A stretch of 64,000 nucleotides of DNA. Source: Alkalinema sp. CACIAM 70d. Its GTDB lineage: Bacteria; Cyanobacteriota; Cyanobacteriia; Leptolyngbyales; Leptolyngbyaceae. Positions within the stretch are counted from its first letter, which is position 1; each line of letters opens with the position of its first letter. Location: assembly GCA_002148405.1 (NCBI GenBank), contig MUGG01000123.1, positions 32 through 64,031 on the forward strand, read 5' to 3'. The notes under the pieces were generated by a model. The model was not told the DNA's origin, did no database searches, and saw only the letters and a program-made list of their open reading frames with translations. Below are positions 8,638-18,297 of this stretch, piece by piece. The translations under genes and the position numbers were made by a program.

Positions 8638-8689
8638 TTGACCTGTAGTGTAAGTAAGTAATTTGCGATACCAATCATTTTCCTGAGTT

Positions 8690-9787
8690 ATGTTTTTGTT
8701 CCGTTCGATGGTTCGTTGGGTAGCCCCCGCTTCCCTGTGCGCATTAACCCTGAGTCTGACTGCCTGCGGTGGAGGTCAAGCACCTTCCTCAGGGCCTTCC
8801 GCAGCCACGAGTGCTCCCCCGGCTGCGGGTGGTGCTGGGTTGGCTATTAAAGGTGCAGGCGCAACCGCTCCCTACCCTCTATATCAAAAGTGGTTTGATG
8901 AGTTCTCCAAAGCCAATGGGGTTCAGATTGGCTACGAGTCTGTGGGTAGCGGCGCTGGCGTCAAACAGTTTTTGGCAGAAACCGTAGACTTTGGGGCAAC
9001 GGACTCTGCTCTGAAGGATGACGAGCGAGCAAAGTTTCCTGCTAAGCGGGGGAAAGCCATTCAAGTACCGACCACTGGTTTGTTTGTGGTATTCGCCTAC
9101 AACCTTGATGGAGTCGATAACCTGAAGCTCTCCCGCGACTCTTTTTGTGGCATTGTGGATGGTTCCATCAAAACTTGGAACGATGCCAAAATTGCCAAGG
9201 ATAATGCGGGTGTGAATCTTCCGGCGGATCCCATTACCTGGGTTCATCGTTCCGACGGGAGTGGTACGACTTCCATCTTCACGAAGCACATTGAGAAAGC
9301 TTGCCCCAACTGGAAAGCTGGATCTGGTAAGTCAGTGGAATGGCCGACAGGTACAGGTGCTAAGGGGAATGAAGGTGTAACGGCTCAGATCCAGCAAACT
9401 AAAGGCGCGATCGGCTACACTGAATTTTCCTACGCTAAAGAAAACAACCTGAAGATGGCTTCCCTGCAAAATAAAGCAGGTGAGTTCATTGCCCCCACCC
9501 CTGATGCGGCAGCTAAGGCGCTCACAGGTGTGAAAATCCCGGAAGATTTTGCAGTGTCTGTGCCCGATCCGGAAGCCAAAGAAGCTTATCCGATCGTGAG
9601 CCTCACCTGGTTGCTCCTGTACGAAAACTATCCCGATGCGGCGAAGGTCGATGCCCTCAAGAATTTAATGAAGTGGGCGATGAAGGATGGTAAAGCTGTA
9701 GCAACTGACCTAGGCTACATTCCCCTGCCCGATGAAGTGGCAACCAAGGTTTTAACGGCTGTTGACGGCATTAAAGCGGGTCAGTAG
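8690..9787 (+). CDS. pstS: Phosphate ABC transporter substrate-binding protein PstS
   Basis: This is the periplasmic phosphate-binding component of the high-affinity Pst importer. A lipoprotein signal peptide ends in the lipobox LTAC near residue 26, so the protein is probably lipid-anchored. Phosphate-binding segments are visible: GAGATAPYPLYQKW near residue 55, YESVGSGAGVKQF near residue 82, DFGATDSAL near residue 98 and HRSDGSGTTSIF near residue 187. The 365-residue length is usual. It is the first gene of pstS-pstC-pstA-pstB and follows a Pho-box-like sequence, which fits induction by phosphate starvation. A small hairpin after the stop may let pstS be expressed above the downstream genes. 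Confidence 0.96.
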   Translation: MFLFRSMVRWVAPASLCALTLSLTACGGGQAPSSGPSAATSAPPAAGGAGLAIKGAGATAPYPLYQKWFDEFSKANGVQIGYESVGSGAGVKQFLAETVDFGATDSALKDDERAKFPAKRGKAIQVPTTGLFVVFAYNLDGVDNLKLSRDSFCGIVDGSIKTWNDAKIAKDNAGVNLPADPITWVHRSDGSGTTSIFTKHIEKACPNWKAGSGKSVEWPTGTGAKGNEGVTAQIQQTKGAIGYTEFSYAKENNLKMASLQNKAGEFIAPTPDAAAKALTGVKIPEDFAVSVPDPEAKEAYPIVSLTWLLLYENYPDAAKVDALKNLMKWAMKDGKAVATDLGYIPLPDEVATKVLTAVDGIKAGQ

Positions 9788-9798
9788 ACCCTTTCAAT

Positions 9799-9815
9799 AG
9801 CCCCTTCCTAGGGCT
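9799..9815 (+). other. Stem-loop between pstS and pstC
   Basis: AGCCC at 9799-9803 pairs with GGGCT at 9811-9815 with a 7-base loop, 12 bases after the pstS stop. Such structures often stabilise the 3' end of binding-protein mRNAs or partly stop transcription. There is no T tract. Confidence 0.4.
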
Positions 9816-9878
9816 GTAACTGTTCGCTATCCGTTCGTCTCCTCACACACTTTGCTTAATTTTTCCTCCTGATTAGAT

Positions 9879-10832
9879 ATGGCATTGTCCAATCAACAAG
9901 TGACCGAAATCAAACGCGCCCGATCTCCCTTGGCTCGACAACTTGACAGCGGGTTTGTCTGGCTGACGGGAATGTTTGCAGTGGGGGTCGCCCTCGTGCT
10001 GGTGGCCATTGCGGTTCGGGTGGGCTGGGAAGCGCTACCCGCCATTCAGCAGTTTGGGGCTGGTTTCCTAACGTCCTCCCGCTGGGATCCCGTTGAAGAT
10101 ATCTATGGTGCCCTACCCCAAATTTACGGAACGTTGGTCAGTTCGCTGATTGCTTTGTTGATTGCGATGCCGATCGGGATTGGAGTGGCGATTTTTCTCA
10201 GTGAAGATTTTCTGCCGAACAAAATTCAACGTCCGATCGTCTTCATGGTGGAATTGTTGGCGGCAATTCCCAGTGTGGTCTATGGCCTATGGGGCATTTT
10301 TGTCCTGATTCCCATTCTGCGAAACATGGGTGTGGCACTGAATGCAGGACTCGGCTGGATTCCTTTGTTTAGTACGCGACCCACTGGGCCAGGAATGTAT
10401 GTTGCGGGCGTGATTCTAGCCATTATGATTTTGCCGATCATTGCAGCCATTTCCCGCGATGCCCTCGTGGCTGTGCCCCCTGAACTGCGGCAAGCTTCCT
10501 ATGGCCTAGGGGCAACCCGTTGGGAAACCTTGTTCAAAGTGATTTTGCCCGCCGCATTTTCTGGAATTGTTGGCGGCATCATGCTGGCGATGGGCCGAGC
10601 CATGGGAGAAACCATGGCAACCACCATGGTGATTGGTAACGCCAATAAAATTAATCCTTCACTCTTTGACCAAGGTTCTACGATCGCCTCGTTGTTGGCG
10701 AATCAATTTGCGGAGGCCAGTGGACTGCAAATCTCCTCATTAATGTATGCAGCCTTTGTGCTCTTTTTAATCACATTGATTGTCAATGTTCTTGCAGAAC
10801 TCGTCGTTCGTCGGGTTCGGATGAAGGTTTAG
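9879..10832 (+). CDS. pstC: Phosphate ABC transporter permease PstC
   Basis: An inner-membrane permease subunit of the Pst phosphate importer, 317 residues with about six membrane spans. The EAA cytoplasmic loop that contacts PstB is visible as PPELRQASYGLGATRWET near residue 205. The segment GRAMGETMATTMVIGN near residue 245 is characteristic of PstC. It starts 91 bases after pstS and lies 36 bases before pstA, in the same direction. The ATG at 9879 is preceded by a C/T-rich stretch with weak ribosome-binding sequence. Confidence 0.95.
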   Translation: MALSNQQVTEIKRARSPLARQLDSGFVWLTGMFAVGVALVLVAIAVRVGWEALPAIQQFGAGFLTSSRWDPVEDIYGALPQIYGTLVSSLIALLIAMPIGIGVAIFLSEDFLPNKIQRPIVFMVELLAAIPSVVYGLWGIFVLIPILRNMGVALNAGLGWIPLFSTRPTGPGMYVAGVILAIMILPIIAAISRDALVAVPPELRQASYGLGATRWETLFKVILPAAFSGIVGGIMLAMGRAMGETMATTMVIGNANKINPSLFDQGSTIASLLANQFAEASGLQISSLMYAAFVLFLITLIVNVLAELVVRRVRMKV

Positions 10833-10868
10833 TGGTAGCAGTCCTATCCTGATGCACAGAGTTTTTCT

Positions 10869-11744
10869 ATGAGTGACAGTCAAGCATTGATTTCCCGTAG
10901 CCTACGCCGTAACCCTTGGGCTCCTCGCACACTGTTTTCTAACGTTATGACGGGTTTGGCGATCGCCTGTGCAGTGATCGCAATTATCCCGCTGGTAGCC
11001 GTTCTGTTATACGTCTTGATTAATGGCGTATCTCGTTTAGATTTAAATTTATTCACCCAGGTTCAACCGCCTCCCCGAGTCGAGAATGGGGGATTAGGAA
11101 ATGCATTACAGGGCACGTTCTATACGGTAGGAATTGCCACTTTACTAGCCGTACCCTTTGGTGTGATGGCAGCGGTCTTCCTCTCTGAATTTGTTCGGGA
11201 TACCCGGTTGGCGCGATGGATTGGATTTGCTACTAATGTATTAAGTGGTGTGCCATCCATTGTGGCAGGAACCTTTATCTATAGCGCGATCGTTCTAACG
11301 ACGAAAACATTCTCAGCCTTTTCTGGGGGTGTTGCCCTTGCAATTTTGATGCTGCCGGTGATTGTGCGAACGGCAACTGAAGCCTTGGAATTGGTACCCA
11401 GTGAACTTCGGCAAGCCTCTGTGGGATTGGGAGCCACCCGCTTTCAAACAGTTGCAGGCGTCGTTTTGCCCGCTGCATTGCCGGGGATTGTAACAGGGGT
11501 GATGCTTTCGGTCGCACGGGCAGCAGGAGAAACGGCTCCTGTGCTATTTACTGCCTTAGGTTGGCCTACCTGGATCCAAAGTATTTGGCAGCAGGCCAAT
11601 ACCCTATCTCTGCTAGTCTATAAGTTCGCAACTGCACCCTATCCAAACCAGCAGCAGTTAGCTTGGGCAGGTTCCCTCTTGCTGGTGTTGTTAGTTCTGG
11701 TGACTAATATTCTGGCAAGGTTTGTCATTCGTCGAAGACATTGA
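10869..11744 (+). CDS. pstA: Phosphate ABC transporter permease PstA
   Basis: The second permease subunit of the Pst importer, forming a heterodimer with PstC in the membrane. The 291-residue protein has about six spans. The EAA-like loop PSELRQASVGLGATRFQT lies near residue 177 and ARAAGETAPVLFTALG near residue 217, both typical of PstA. It sits between pstC (36 bases upstream) and pstB (71 bases downstream) in an unbroken operon. Confidence 0.95.
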   Translation: MSDSQALISRSLRRNPWAPRTLFSNVMTGLAIACAVIAIIPLVAVLLYVLINGVSRLDLNLFTQVQPPPRVENGGLGNALQGTFYTVGIATLLAVPFGVMAAVFLSEFVRDTRLARWIGFATNVLSGVPSIVAGTFIYSAIVLTTKTFSAFSGGVALAILMLPVIVRTATEALELVPSELRQASVGLGATRFQTVAGVVLPAALPGIVTGVMLSVARAAGETAPVLFTALGWPTWIQSIWQQANTLSLLVYKFATAPYPNQQQLAWAGSLLLVLLVLVTNILARFVIRRRH

Positions 11745-11815
11745 TGTTTTTGGTTGGCTTACAAGACGACTTACAGCGACGTTCATAGTTTTGACTAAGG
11801 GATGAAATTTCAGTT

Positions 11816-12619
11816 ATGACTGCTTCACCGAACATGCTTGCCAAAACCGACACAGTCATTCATACCAATGATCTGAATATCTACTATGGTGACTTTCTGG
11901 CGGTTCGTGATGTTTCGATCGCTATTCCCAACAATGCTATTACCGCCTTCATTGGCCCATCCGGTTGTGGTAAAAGTACCGTTTTGCGCTGCTTTAATCG
12001 CCTCAACGACCTGATTAAAAGCTTTCGGTTACGGGGGAATGTCCAGTACCACGGACAAAACCTCTATGCTCCTGAAGTGGATCCAGTTGAAGTTCGTCGT
12101 CGGATTGGTATGGTGTTCCAAAAACCCAATCCCTTCCCGAAGTCCATTTACGACAATATTGCCTTTGGTCCTCGGCTGGTAGGTTACAAGGGGAATATGG
12201 ACGAATTGGTAGAGCGGTCCTTGCGTGGGGCGGCCCTCTGGGATGAAGTGAAGGACAAACTTAAGGAAAGTGGAACGGCTCTCTCCGGTGGTCAGCAACA
12301 GCGGCTTTGCATTGCCCGGACGATCGCTATGCAGCCCGATGTAATTTTGATGGATGAACCCTGTTCGGCGCTGGATCCCATTTCTACATTGAAGGTAGAG
12401 GACTTGCTACAAGAACTGAAGGAGAAATATACGATTATCATCGTGACCCACAACATGCAGCAGGCATCCCGCTCTTCTGACTACACAGCATTCTTTAATG
12501 TCGAGCAAACCCCCAAGGGTCGGACAGGCTACATTGTGGAATACGATCGAACCGAAGTCATTTTCCAAAGTCCCAAGGAGCAAGCGACTCAAGCCTATGT
12601 GAGTGGTCGATTTGGTTAA
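11816..12619 (+). CDS. pstB: Phosphate ABC transporter ATP-binding protein PstB
   Basis: The cytoplasmic ATPase that powers phosphate uptake. Walker A is GPSGCGKST near residue 47, followed by [11 protein letters not shown], a hallmark of PstB. The signature is [15 protein letters not shown] near residue 157, Walker B VILMDEP with D-loop CSALDP, and the H-loop THNMQQA. It has 267 residues, normal for the family. It is the last gene of the operon. Confidence 0.96.
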   Translation: MTASPNMLAKTDTVIHTNDLNIYYGDFLAVRDVSIAIPNNAITAFIGPSGCGKSTVLRCFNRLNDLIKSFRLRGNVQYHGQNLYAPEVDPVEVRRRIGMVFQKPNPFPKSIYDNIAFGPRLVGYKGNMDELVERSLRGAALWDEVKDKLKESGTALSGGQQQRLCIARTIAMQPDVILMDEPCSALDPISTLKVEDLLQELKEKYTIIIVTHNMQQASRSSDYTAFFNVEQTPKGRTGYIVEYDRTEVIFQSPKEQATQAYVSGRFG

Positions 12620-12621
12620 TT

Positions 12622-12664
12622 CCGCAAGGGAGGATTGCGGCTAGGATTTCGATATCGAGAAATC
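12622..12664 (+). other. Stem-loops after pstB
   Basis: CCGCAA at 12622-12627 pairs with TTGCGG at 12635-12640. GATTTC near 12645 pairs with GAAATC near 12659. These could close the pst transcript, although neither is followed by a clear T run. Confidence 0.35.
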
Positions 12665-12776
12665 TCAACACCGGGAAATCTCAGCAAAGTGTAATCTTGG
12701 CAACTTTTCCCACGGGTGCATCCAATCCACGGTACGATTGAAAGGCTGATTTGTTATAAGGTTTGCTAAACGGCTT

Positions 12777-13181
12777 ATGAAGCGCTATCTGTCTCGCCTA
12801 CTGGCGCTCGTGTTAGTAGTTGTAATGGGGCTAATGGGTCTGCCGGGGATGGCCGCAGCAGATAGTCTCACGGGGAACTACAAAGAGGATACCTTGGGTG
12901 TCATTGAAGTTTTGGTAGAAGCCATTGATGCTACACCAGACAATCCCGATCGCAAAAAATTAGTAGAAGACGCTAAGCAGAAAATTAACGACTTTGCAGC
13001 GCGCTATCGTCGGAATGGTTCGGTTGTCAAGCTGAGTTCCTTTACAACGATGCGAACCGCTGTCAATTCCTTGGCTGGCCACTATTCGTCCTATCCGAAT
13101 CGGCCTGTGCCCGAAAAAATGAAAAATCGCCTCAAGGATGAGTTCCGTCAAGTCAAAATTGCCCTCAATCGAGATGCCTAG
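12777..13181 (+). CDS. psb27: Photosystem II assembly protein Psb27
   Basis: Psb27 binds the lumenal side of CP43 in immature or repairing photosystem II and keeps it inactive until the manganese cluster is assembled. After a hydrophobic signal peptide (about residues 1-28), the mature part shows the four-helix pattern with conserved segments GNYKEDTLGVIEVL near residue 33 and AARYRRNGSV near residue 73, then SFTTMRTAVNSLAGHYSSY. The signal ends LPGMAAADSLTG and has no cysteine, whereas most cyanobacterial Psb27 I know are lipoproteins with an L-x-x-C box. This copy is probably cleaved by signal peptidase I and not lipidated. It is monocistronic, with an intrinsic terminator 140 bases downstream. 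Confidence 0.93.
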   Translation: MKRYLSRLLALVLVVVMGLMGLPGMAAADSLTGNYKEDTLGVIEVLVEAIDATPDNPDRKKLVEDAKQKINDFAARYRRNGSVVKLSSFTTMRTAVNSLAGHYSSYPNRPVPEKMKNRLKDEFRQVKIALNRDA

Positions 13182-13321
13182 GATTGTAGGCTGAGTTTTT
13201 TATAGTACAAATACTTGGCGTAACTCCTCAATTGTTCCGAGCCTCAATCGTTCAAAGCTTGAAGGCATTAGAGCTGTAAGGGATAAGGGATTGCTTCCCT
13301 GAAATACTGTAAGGAGAATTT

Positions 13322-13352
13322 GGGGCTACACAATGGTAGAGCCCCATTTTTA
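13322..13352 (+). terminator. Intrinsic terminator after psb27
   Basis: GGGGCTAC at 13322-13329 pairs with GTAGAGCCCC (two-base bulge) ending at 13345, followed by ATTTTTATT. This is a GC-rich stem with a T run in the right orientation for psb27. Confidence 0.75.
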
Positions 13353-13519
13353 TTCTCTAGCTTTTTTCTTCTCTAGTTTGTCAAGTGAGATCGGGCCATT
13401 ACGCGATCGCAAATTCTAGGTTCTATGACCGATGATCCAGTCAGCCTTTTAGAATGGATCAGAGCGATTGTGACGATCGACGAGATCAAGACCGTTGGAC
13501 TGTAAGAAGAGAATACCCT

Positions 13520-14533
13520 ATGGATTTGGTTGCCCTTCAGGGACTCCTGGATAATGCTTCGTTTGCTGTGCTGTTTGTCACGATGTTGGTTTACTGGGTG
13601 GGCGCTGCGTTTCCTGGTATTCCATTACTGTCGGTTTTGGGAACGACTGGTATGGCGATCTCTAACCTCACCATGGCTGCCCTCTTGGCTGCCCGTTGGT
13701 TAGAGGCCGGTTACTTTCCCCTAAGTAACCTTTACGAATCCCTCTTTTTTCTGGCTTGGGGCATTACCACAATGCACCTGATTGCTGAAAATATGAGCAA
13801 AAGTCGTCTCGTTGGCGTGGCGACTGCTCCCGTTGCCATGGGCATCACTGCTTTTGCAGCCTTGTCCCTCTCGGATGATATGCAAGCCTCTGCACCCTTG
13901 GTTCCAGCACTCAAGTCCAACTGGCTCATGATGCACGTTAGCGTCATGATGTTCAGCTATGCCACCTTAATGGTGGGCTCGGTTTTGGCGATCGCATTCC
14001 TCTTACTCACTCGGGGACAAAATATTGAACTTCGGGGCAGTTCCGTTGGCACAGGAGCCTACCGTCTCACGCGATCGCAATCCCCTGCGGAGCCATCCGT
14101 TACAGCAAGCTCGTTTTCCACCGTCTCAGACAGGAGCCAAACAGGAACTGGGGGAACTGCTGTTTTAGAGTCACCGATCGCTGCAACTGTGACAGCCCTA
14201 TCCCCCCAACGTTTGAGTCTCGCAGATACGCTGGATAACATTAGTTATCGAATTATTGGCTTAGGGTTTCCGCTATTGACGATCGGAATTATTTCCGGGG
14301 CAGTGTGGGCGAATGAAGCTTGGGGTTCCTATTGGAGCTGGGATCCGAAAGAGACTTGGGCTTTGATTACCTGGCTCGTTTTTGCTGCCTATCTCCATGC
14401 CCGTATTACCAAGGGCTGGCAAGGTCGTCGCCCCGCTTTACTCGCTGCGATGGGATTTGTTGTCGTTTGGGTGTGCTACCTTGGCGTTAACTTGTTAGGC
14501 AAGGGCTTACATAGCTATGGCTGGTTCCTCTAG
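13520..14533 (+). CDS. ccsA: System II cytochrome c biogenesis protein CcsA (CcsB/ResC family)
   Basis: This membrane protein carries haem across the thylakoid/plasma membrane and, with Ccs1, attaches it to c-type apocytochromes such as cytochrome f and c6. The tryptophan-rich WWD signature is visible as [18 protein letters not shown] near residue 268, flanked by hydrophobic spans with conserved histidines ([11 protein letters not shown] near residue 140; YLHARI near residue 292). A variable Ser/Thr-rich insert lies at about residues 175-235. The frame is open from 13454, but cyanobacterial and plastid homologues start near [15 protein letters not shown], so I use the ATG at 13520, which has AAGAAGAG upstream. 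Length from there is 337 residues. Confidence 0.92.
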   Translation: MDLVALQGLLDNASFAVLFVTMLVYWVGAAFPGIPLLSVLGTTGMAISNLTMAALLAARWLEAGYFPLSNLYESLFFLAWGITTMHLIAENMSKSRLVGVATAPVAMGITAFAALSLSDDMQASAPLVPALKSNWLMMHVSVMMFSYATLMVGSVLAIAFLLLTRGQNIELRGSSVGTGAYRLTRSQSPAEPSVTASSFSTVSDRSQTGTGGTAVLESPIAATVTALSPQRLSLADTLDNISYRIIGLGFPLLTIGIISGAVWANEAWGSYWSWDPKETWALITWLVFAAYLHARITKGWQGRRPALLAAMGFVVVWVCYLGVNLLGKGLHSYGWFL

Positions 14534-14539
14534 AAAGTT

Positions 14540-14572
14540 GAGACAGTTTTAAGTACGAGACAGTCTTAAGTA
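14540..14572. repeat. 16-base tandem duplication
   Basis: GAGACAGTTTTAAGTA at 14540-14555 is repeated with one change at 14557-14572, directly after the ccsA stop region. It looks like a local duplication; no role is seen. Confidence 0.7.
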
Positions 14573-14716
14573 AAAGTCGCAGGTTGGCACGAGGAGATTT
14601 CGTGGGCTGACTAAAGCTGGGATAATTGCTGTGCGCTGAAGTTTCACCCACAGCGCCTAGTCAAGTCTGAGAAGAATGCAGTCAATTACCCGGTGGGCAA
14701 GGTTTAAAGTCTAATT

Positions 14717-15076
14717 ATGGATAATCGCTTTGTGCCCTTAGAAGACGATGAGGTGTTGTTTGTCAAGGCAGGTCGCATCTTGATGGATAACCCAACGTTT
14801 AAAGTTGGTGAATTTTTAGATGCCTTGGCACAGGCTATTAGCGATCGGGAACTGGACTGGTCCGAAGCCCATGAAAGTTGGTTTGCCGATGGTCTCCCCT
14901 GTGATGCCATGCGATTGACAGGATCTGGCTGGCAGCGGGGCCGGGTGAGAATTCGCCTAGAATTTGCCCCTGCTAAGCCCCAGGAAAGTTTACCGGAGTA
15001 TGGCGCATCACGGGAGCGAGTCCGTATGCAGGCTCGCACGATCGAAGCCGATGACTTAGATGAATTCGATCGATGA
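14717..15076 (+). CDS. KGK-domain-like small protein
   Basis: A 119-residue soluble protein. The central part GSGWQRGRVRIRLEFAPAKP (about residues 73-92) resembles the W-x-K-G-K-V-R-I-x-x-E-F core that names the cyanobacterial KGK domain, with Arg replacing Lys here. The N-terminus contains DDEVLFVKAGRILMDNPTFK. The C-terminus is acidic. The family has no known function. It starts at the ATG at 14717 and lies 49 bases upstream of tilS, in the same direction, so it may be co-transcribed with it. Confidence 0.65.
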   Translation: MDNRFVPLEDDEVLFVKAGRILMDNPTFKVGEFLDALAQAISDRELDWSEAHESWFADGLPCDAMRLTGSGWQRGRVRIRLEFAPAKPQESLPEYGASRERVRMQARTIEADDLDEFDR

Positions 15077-15125
15077 TGGGCTTGATCAAGCTTAATCCTG
15101 TGTGAATTTGTTGACTGATTTGCTT

Positions 15126-16121
15126 ATGGCTCGGCCCCACTGGACACCCTTGCATGGGCGGCTCCATCAAACCCTGCGTGATCGGTTGCTATTGCCAGCG
15201 CGATCGCGCATTCTTATCGCCGTGTCTGGGGGGCAAGATTCCCTATCACTTTTACAACTTCTGACAGATTTGCAGGATTTATGGGATTGGAGCCTTGCCG
15301 TAGCCCACTGTGATCATCGTTGGCGGGAAGATTCTGCGGCCAATGCTGACCATGTGGAGCAATTAGCGCAACACCGAGGCTTCCCCTTTTATCGATCGAT
15401 CGCTGAAATACCACCTGATAGTGAATCTGCCGCGCGTCAGTGGCGCTATGACTGTTTAGCCAGCATCGCCCAAACCTATGGGTTCACTGTGATTGCCACA
15501 GGCCACACAGCTAGCGATCGAGCAGAAACCCTCCTCTATAATCTGTTGCGAGGCAGCGGTACTGATGGGTTACAAGCGCTGGCCTGGAGCAGACCGATTG
15601 TAAACGCTGTACAGCTCGTGCGCCCGCTATTAAATTTTACTCGCCAAGAAACTGCAACCATTTGCAGCCACTATCGTTTACCCGTCTGGGAAGATCGAAC
15701 CAACCAGGATCTTACCTACCGCCGTAACCGCATTCGCCAAGAATTGCTTCCCTATCTCCAAGAACATTTCAACCCTCGGGCTGAAGTGCATCTTGCCCAA
15801 ACTGCAGAGCTCTTAACCGCTGAAGTTGAGTACCTCGAAACCATTGCTAGCCAAATTCGCCAGCAGATTCAGGCAGAACGATCGGATGTACCAGCAGCTC
15901 TATTGAACCGTAAACTCTTGCAATCAGCCGCGATCGCGTTACAGCGCAGGGTCATCCGTCAAATTCTACAGGAGAAATTAAATTGTGCCCCCACATTTGC
16001 CCATATCGAAAAAATCGTGGCTCTAGTGCATGCACCCCAAAAATCGACCACTGATCCGCTTCCTGGCGGCGTGATCGCCAGAGTTGAGGGAGACTGGATT
16101 TACCTAGATTACCCCACGTAA
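15126..16121 (+). CDS. tilS: tRNA(Ile)-lysidine synthetase TilS
   Basis: TilS modifies C34 of the CAU-anticodon tRNA-Ile to lysidine using ATP, so that it reads AUA codons. The PP-loop AVSGGQDSLSLLQLL lies near residue 31. HCDHRWREDSAANA near residue 65 and ATGHTASDRAETLLYNLLRG near residue 125 are typical, as is the acceptor-stem-binding segment with RNRIRQELLPYL near residue 200. The frame is open from a GTG at 15102, but homologues begin close to the W-T-P-L-H segment, so the ATG at 15126 is preferred (331 residues). The protein is of the short cyanobacterial/plastid type with a reduced C-terminal domain. Confidence 0.93.
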   Translation: MARPHWTPLHGRLHQTLRDRLLLPARSRILIAVSGGQDSLSLLQLLTDLQDLWDWSLAVAHCDHRWREDSAANADHVEQLAQHRGFPFYRSIAEIPPDSESAARQWRYDCLASIAQTYGFTVIATGHTASDRAETLLYNLLRGSGTDGLQALAWSRPIVNAVQLVRPLLNFTRQETATICSHYRLPVWEDRTNQDLTYRRNRIRQELLPYLQEHFNPRAEVHLAQTAELLTAEVEYLETIASQIRQQIQAERSDVPAALLNRKLLQSAAIALQRRVIRQILQEKLNCAPTFAHIEKIVALVHAPQKSTTDPLPGGVIARVEGDWIYLDYPT

Positions 16122-16213
16122 GATCCACAGTTCGAAATCTTACAGTTTGATGAACTCACAAGTTGAATAAACCAACAAGTTCATGAACTCGCACGTCTTT
16201 TCAAGAAATCCCT

Positions 16214-17971
16214 TTAAGAAGCCGCCAATTGGGGCTGCTGGGTCAAGCTAGATACGACTTCTTTAACCTGAGCTAAAGCTTGCTGTTGATCCTGTTCCAT
16301 TTGTTGAAGTTGAGTTGTGACTTCGGACAACCCTCCCAAGGTTTGCTGGAACCCATTTACACTTTCTTGCAAGGGATTCAGGAAGTCTTCATAGAGCGCT
16401 ATTTTGCCAGTTACTTCACCTAAACTCTGACGCTTATCGGCCAAGGAGCGCTCCTGCTGCTCAAGATCTCGCCGACGATTATTCAGGTCATTTTCCTGAG
16501 TGGTAAGGATGCCTTGGGCTTGGTCGATCGCATGACGAATTTGTTCAATCTGCGCCTCAACCTTCTGTAATTCATCAGCTTGTTGGTGGCGTACTCCCTC
16601 AATTTGCGCAAAGACCGGGCCGAGATTAAGTCCGCCTTCCTGAGCATAGGGATCGGGTAATCCTTGCCGACGGGCAAGAATCGATTGGTGTTGACGGAGA
16701 ACCCCTTGCTTTTCCCGCAGATTGCGTCGCTGCCCCACGAGCGTTTCATTGAGAAATTGGTAGGCATCCCGCTCGTCAGTGAGTTCTGACTCCAGGCTCA
16801 AACGATCAAATTCACTGACCTGATTAACTTTTGCCTGGAGCGCATCGATTTCCCGTTGCTTGAAGTCTAGTTCTTCTTCTTGGCCCCGAACAAATTCAGA
16901 GGACTTGTCAAAGTCAATCTGCAAATCATTCACAATGCTTTGCAGATTGTCCAAGGGCATTTTTTCCAGGGCATCAACGTCCACTTGGTCGCTGATATTG
17001 ACGCCATCAATCCCTTCCGTCATGCGATAGAGCTGCTGATGAATATCGTCATGGTGCTGAATTTGTAGCCCCAACATTTGTGCATATTCCTGCTTAGTCT
17101 GCAACGTAGCTTGCTGGAATTTCAGTTCAGACTTAGCTTGTTCTAAAGCACACTCAGATTCTCGCCAGTTACTCCATTTCTGGCTCAATTCCTGCGCTTG
17201 CTGATCGAGTTCGTTGCGCAGATGATCGATCGAAGCCCGCAGATGCTCTAAGGTCTGCCAGTGCTGGTTGAGCAAGCCTTGGTGATGATTTACTTGATCG
17301 GTGATTTGCTGGGATTTATCCTGTAGAGTCTGTGCAGACGCTCGATTTCCCTCAATTTGCTGCAAGAGTTGTTCGATTTGTTGAGCATTACTCTCATCCA
17401 GAACAGAGGCTCCCTGGAGTTCCTGCTGTCGCTCTTCTAAACGACGGAGTTCTCCTCTCAGATGCTCCCAAGCTCCTTCTAGCTCCTGCTTCTGGCGTTC
17501 TACTTCTTGGTGGGTTTGCTCAAATTCAGATTTCGATTGCTCTAGCTGCTGACGCTGTTGCTCTAACTGTTCAAATTCTTCCTCGAGCTGCTCCAACTGT
17601 TCCCGGCGGGCTTCCATTTCCATTTCCCGGCGGTTGAGTTCTTGACTCTGGTAGGTCAGAGACTGCTTCCACTGTTCAATCTCTTCTTCTTGGGTTTTAA
17701 ATTTTTCTTGGAGCCGCGAAAAATTCTGTAAAATGCTGACGAGAGGTCGTCCAGCTTCCTGAATTCTTTGTACTTGTTTACTATTGGTCAAATCCACAAG
17801 AAGCAGTGTGCCAGAACTGTAACGACTTGCTTCATCGGCAGCTACGGTTTCCTCGCCGTTGACTGCACTCCAGTTCTGTTCTGCACGTTGACAAGCAAGC
17901 AAGCGCAATTCTGCCTTGCTGCCGCCCATGATTCCGCCCTTCTTCTGAATGACCTCTGCTAGATATAGCAC
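16214..17971 (-). CDS. hmpF: Pilus motility taxis protein HmpF (coiled-coil)
   Basis: A 585-residue protein needed, in the family, for type IV pilus-driven motility of cyanobacterial filaments. An N-terminal globular part (about residues 1-95; MLYLAEVIQKKGG, RLLACQRAEQNWSAV, GTLLLVDL) is followed by long coiled coil with very high Gln/Glu content (about 95-320 and 360-560; EEFEQLEQQRQQLEQ and similar). A conserved stretch EAGRPLVSILQNFSRLQEKF precedes the coil. The start is a GTG at 17969-17971 with GGGAGAGGG about ten bases upstream. It is divergent from the chemotaxis genes that follow, the same arrangement as hmpF next to hmpA-E in Nostoc punctiforme. Confidence 0.88.
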   Translation of the reverse strand: MLYLAEVIQKKGGIMGGSKAELRLLACQRAEQNWSAVNGEETVAADEASRYSSGTLLLVDLTNSKQVQRIQEAGRPLVSILQNFSRLQEKFKTQEEEIEQWKQSLTYQSQELNRREMEMEARREQLEQLEEEFEQLEQQRQQLEQSKSEFEQTHQEVERQKQELEGAWEHLRGELRRLEERQQELQGASVLDESNAQQIEQLLQQIEGNRASAQTLQDKSQQITDQVNHHQGLLNQHWQTLEHLRASIDHLRNELDQQAQELSQKWSNWRESECALEQAKSELKFQQATLQTKQEYAQMLGLQIQHHDDIHQQLYRMTEGIDGVNISDQVDVDALEKMPLDNLQSIVNDLQIDFDKSSEFVRGQEEELDFKQREIDALQAKVNQVSEFDRLSLESELTDERDAYQFLNETLVGQRRNLREKQGVLRQHQSILARRQGLPDPYAQEGGLNLGPVFAQIEGVRHQQADELQKVEAQIEQIRHAIDQAQGILTTQENDLNNRRRDLEQQERSLADKRQSLGEVTGKIALYEDFLNPLQESVNGFQQTLGGLSEVTTQLQQMEQDQQQALAQVKEVVSSLTQQPQLAAS

Positions 17972-18297
17972 GCTGATAGCCCTCTCCCGTGTCTATGCCC
18001 CAGTCCTACAGAATAACCTTAATCATGCAATCAATCAGGCTGCTTCCATGGGTGCCATGCTAGCAAGCCTGACTTTCTGCAATTACCTTCTGCAATTTAT
18101 GTTCTCTTCTCATTATGCCCAAGGTTTTGCTGTTTCATCAGTCTAGCTGAATGTCTCTAGAGATCGAACGAGATTTTCTAAACGAGTTTCTCCCAATCTA
18201 GTTCCTAGAATTCCAGGATAGTGAGGCAATCCACAAGACCCAAGGCACACAGGGGGAGATGAAAATTCTGCATCCAGCGGGAGATGATTAAGGATCC
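17972..18297. promoter_or_regulatory. Divergent promoter region of hmpF and the hmp operon
   Basis: The 326-base spacer between divergent hmpF and the PATAN-REC gene has no convincing gene; a short open frame at 17949-18146 overlaps the hmpF start and has no family look. It should carry promoters for both transcripts. I cannot assign sigma-factor boxes with confidence. Confidence 0.5.

Larger units (their letters stand above)
7714..8689. promoter_or_regulatory. Long gene-free region between rbp and pstS
   Basis: About 975 bases separate the divergent RRM gene and pstS and contain no convincing gene. The region must carry the promoter and any 5' leader of the RRM gene at its left end and the phosphate-starvation promoter of pstS at its right end. 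Several CTTAA/TTTAAC-type octamers are scattered through it; the two best clusters are listed separately as Pho-box candidates. The AT-rich part at about 7890-7980 has short homopolymer runs only. Confidence 0.6.
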
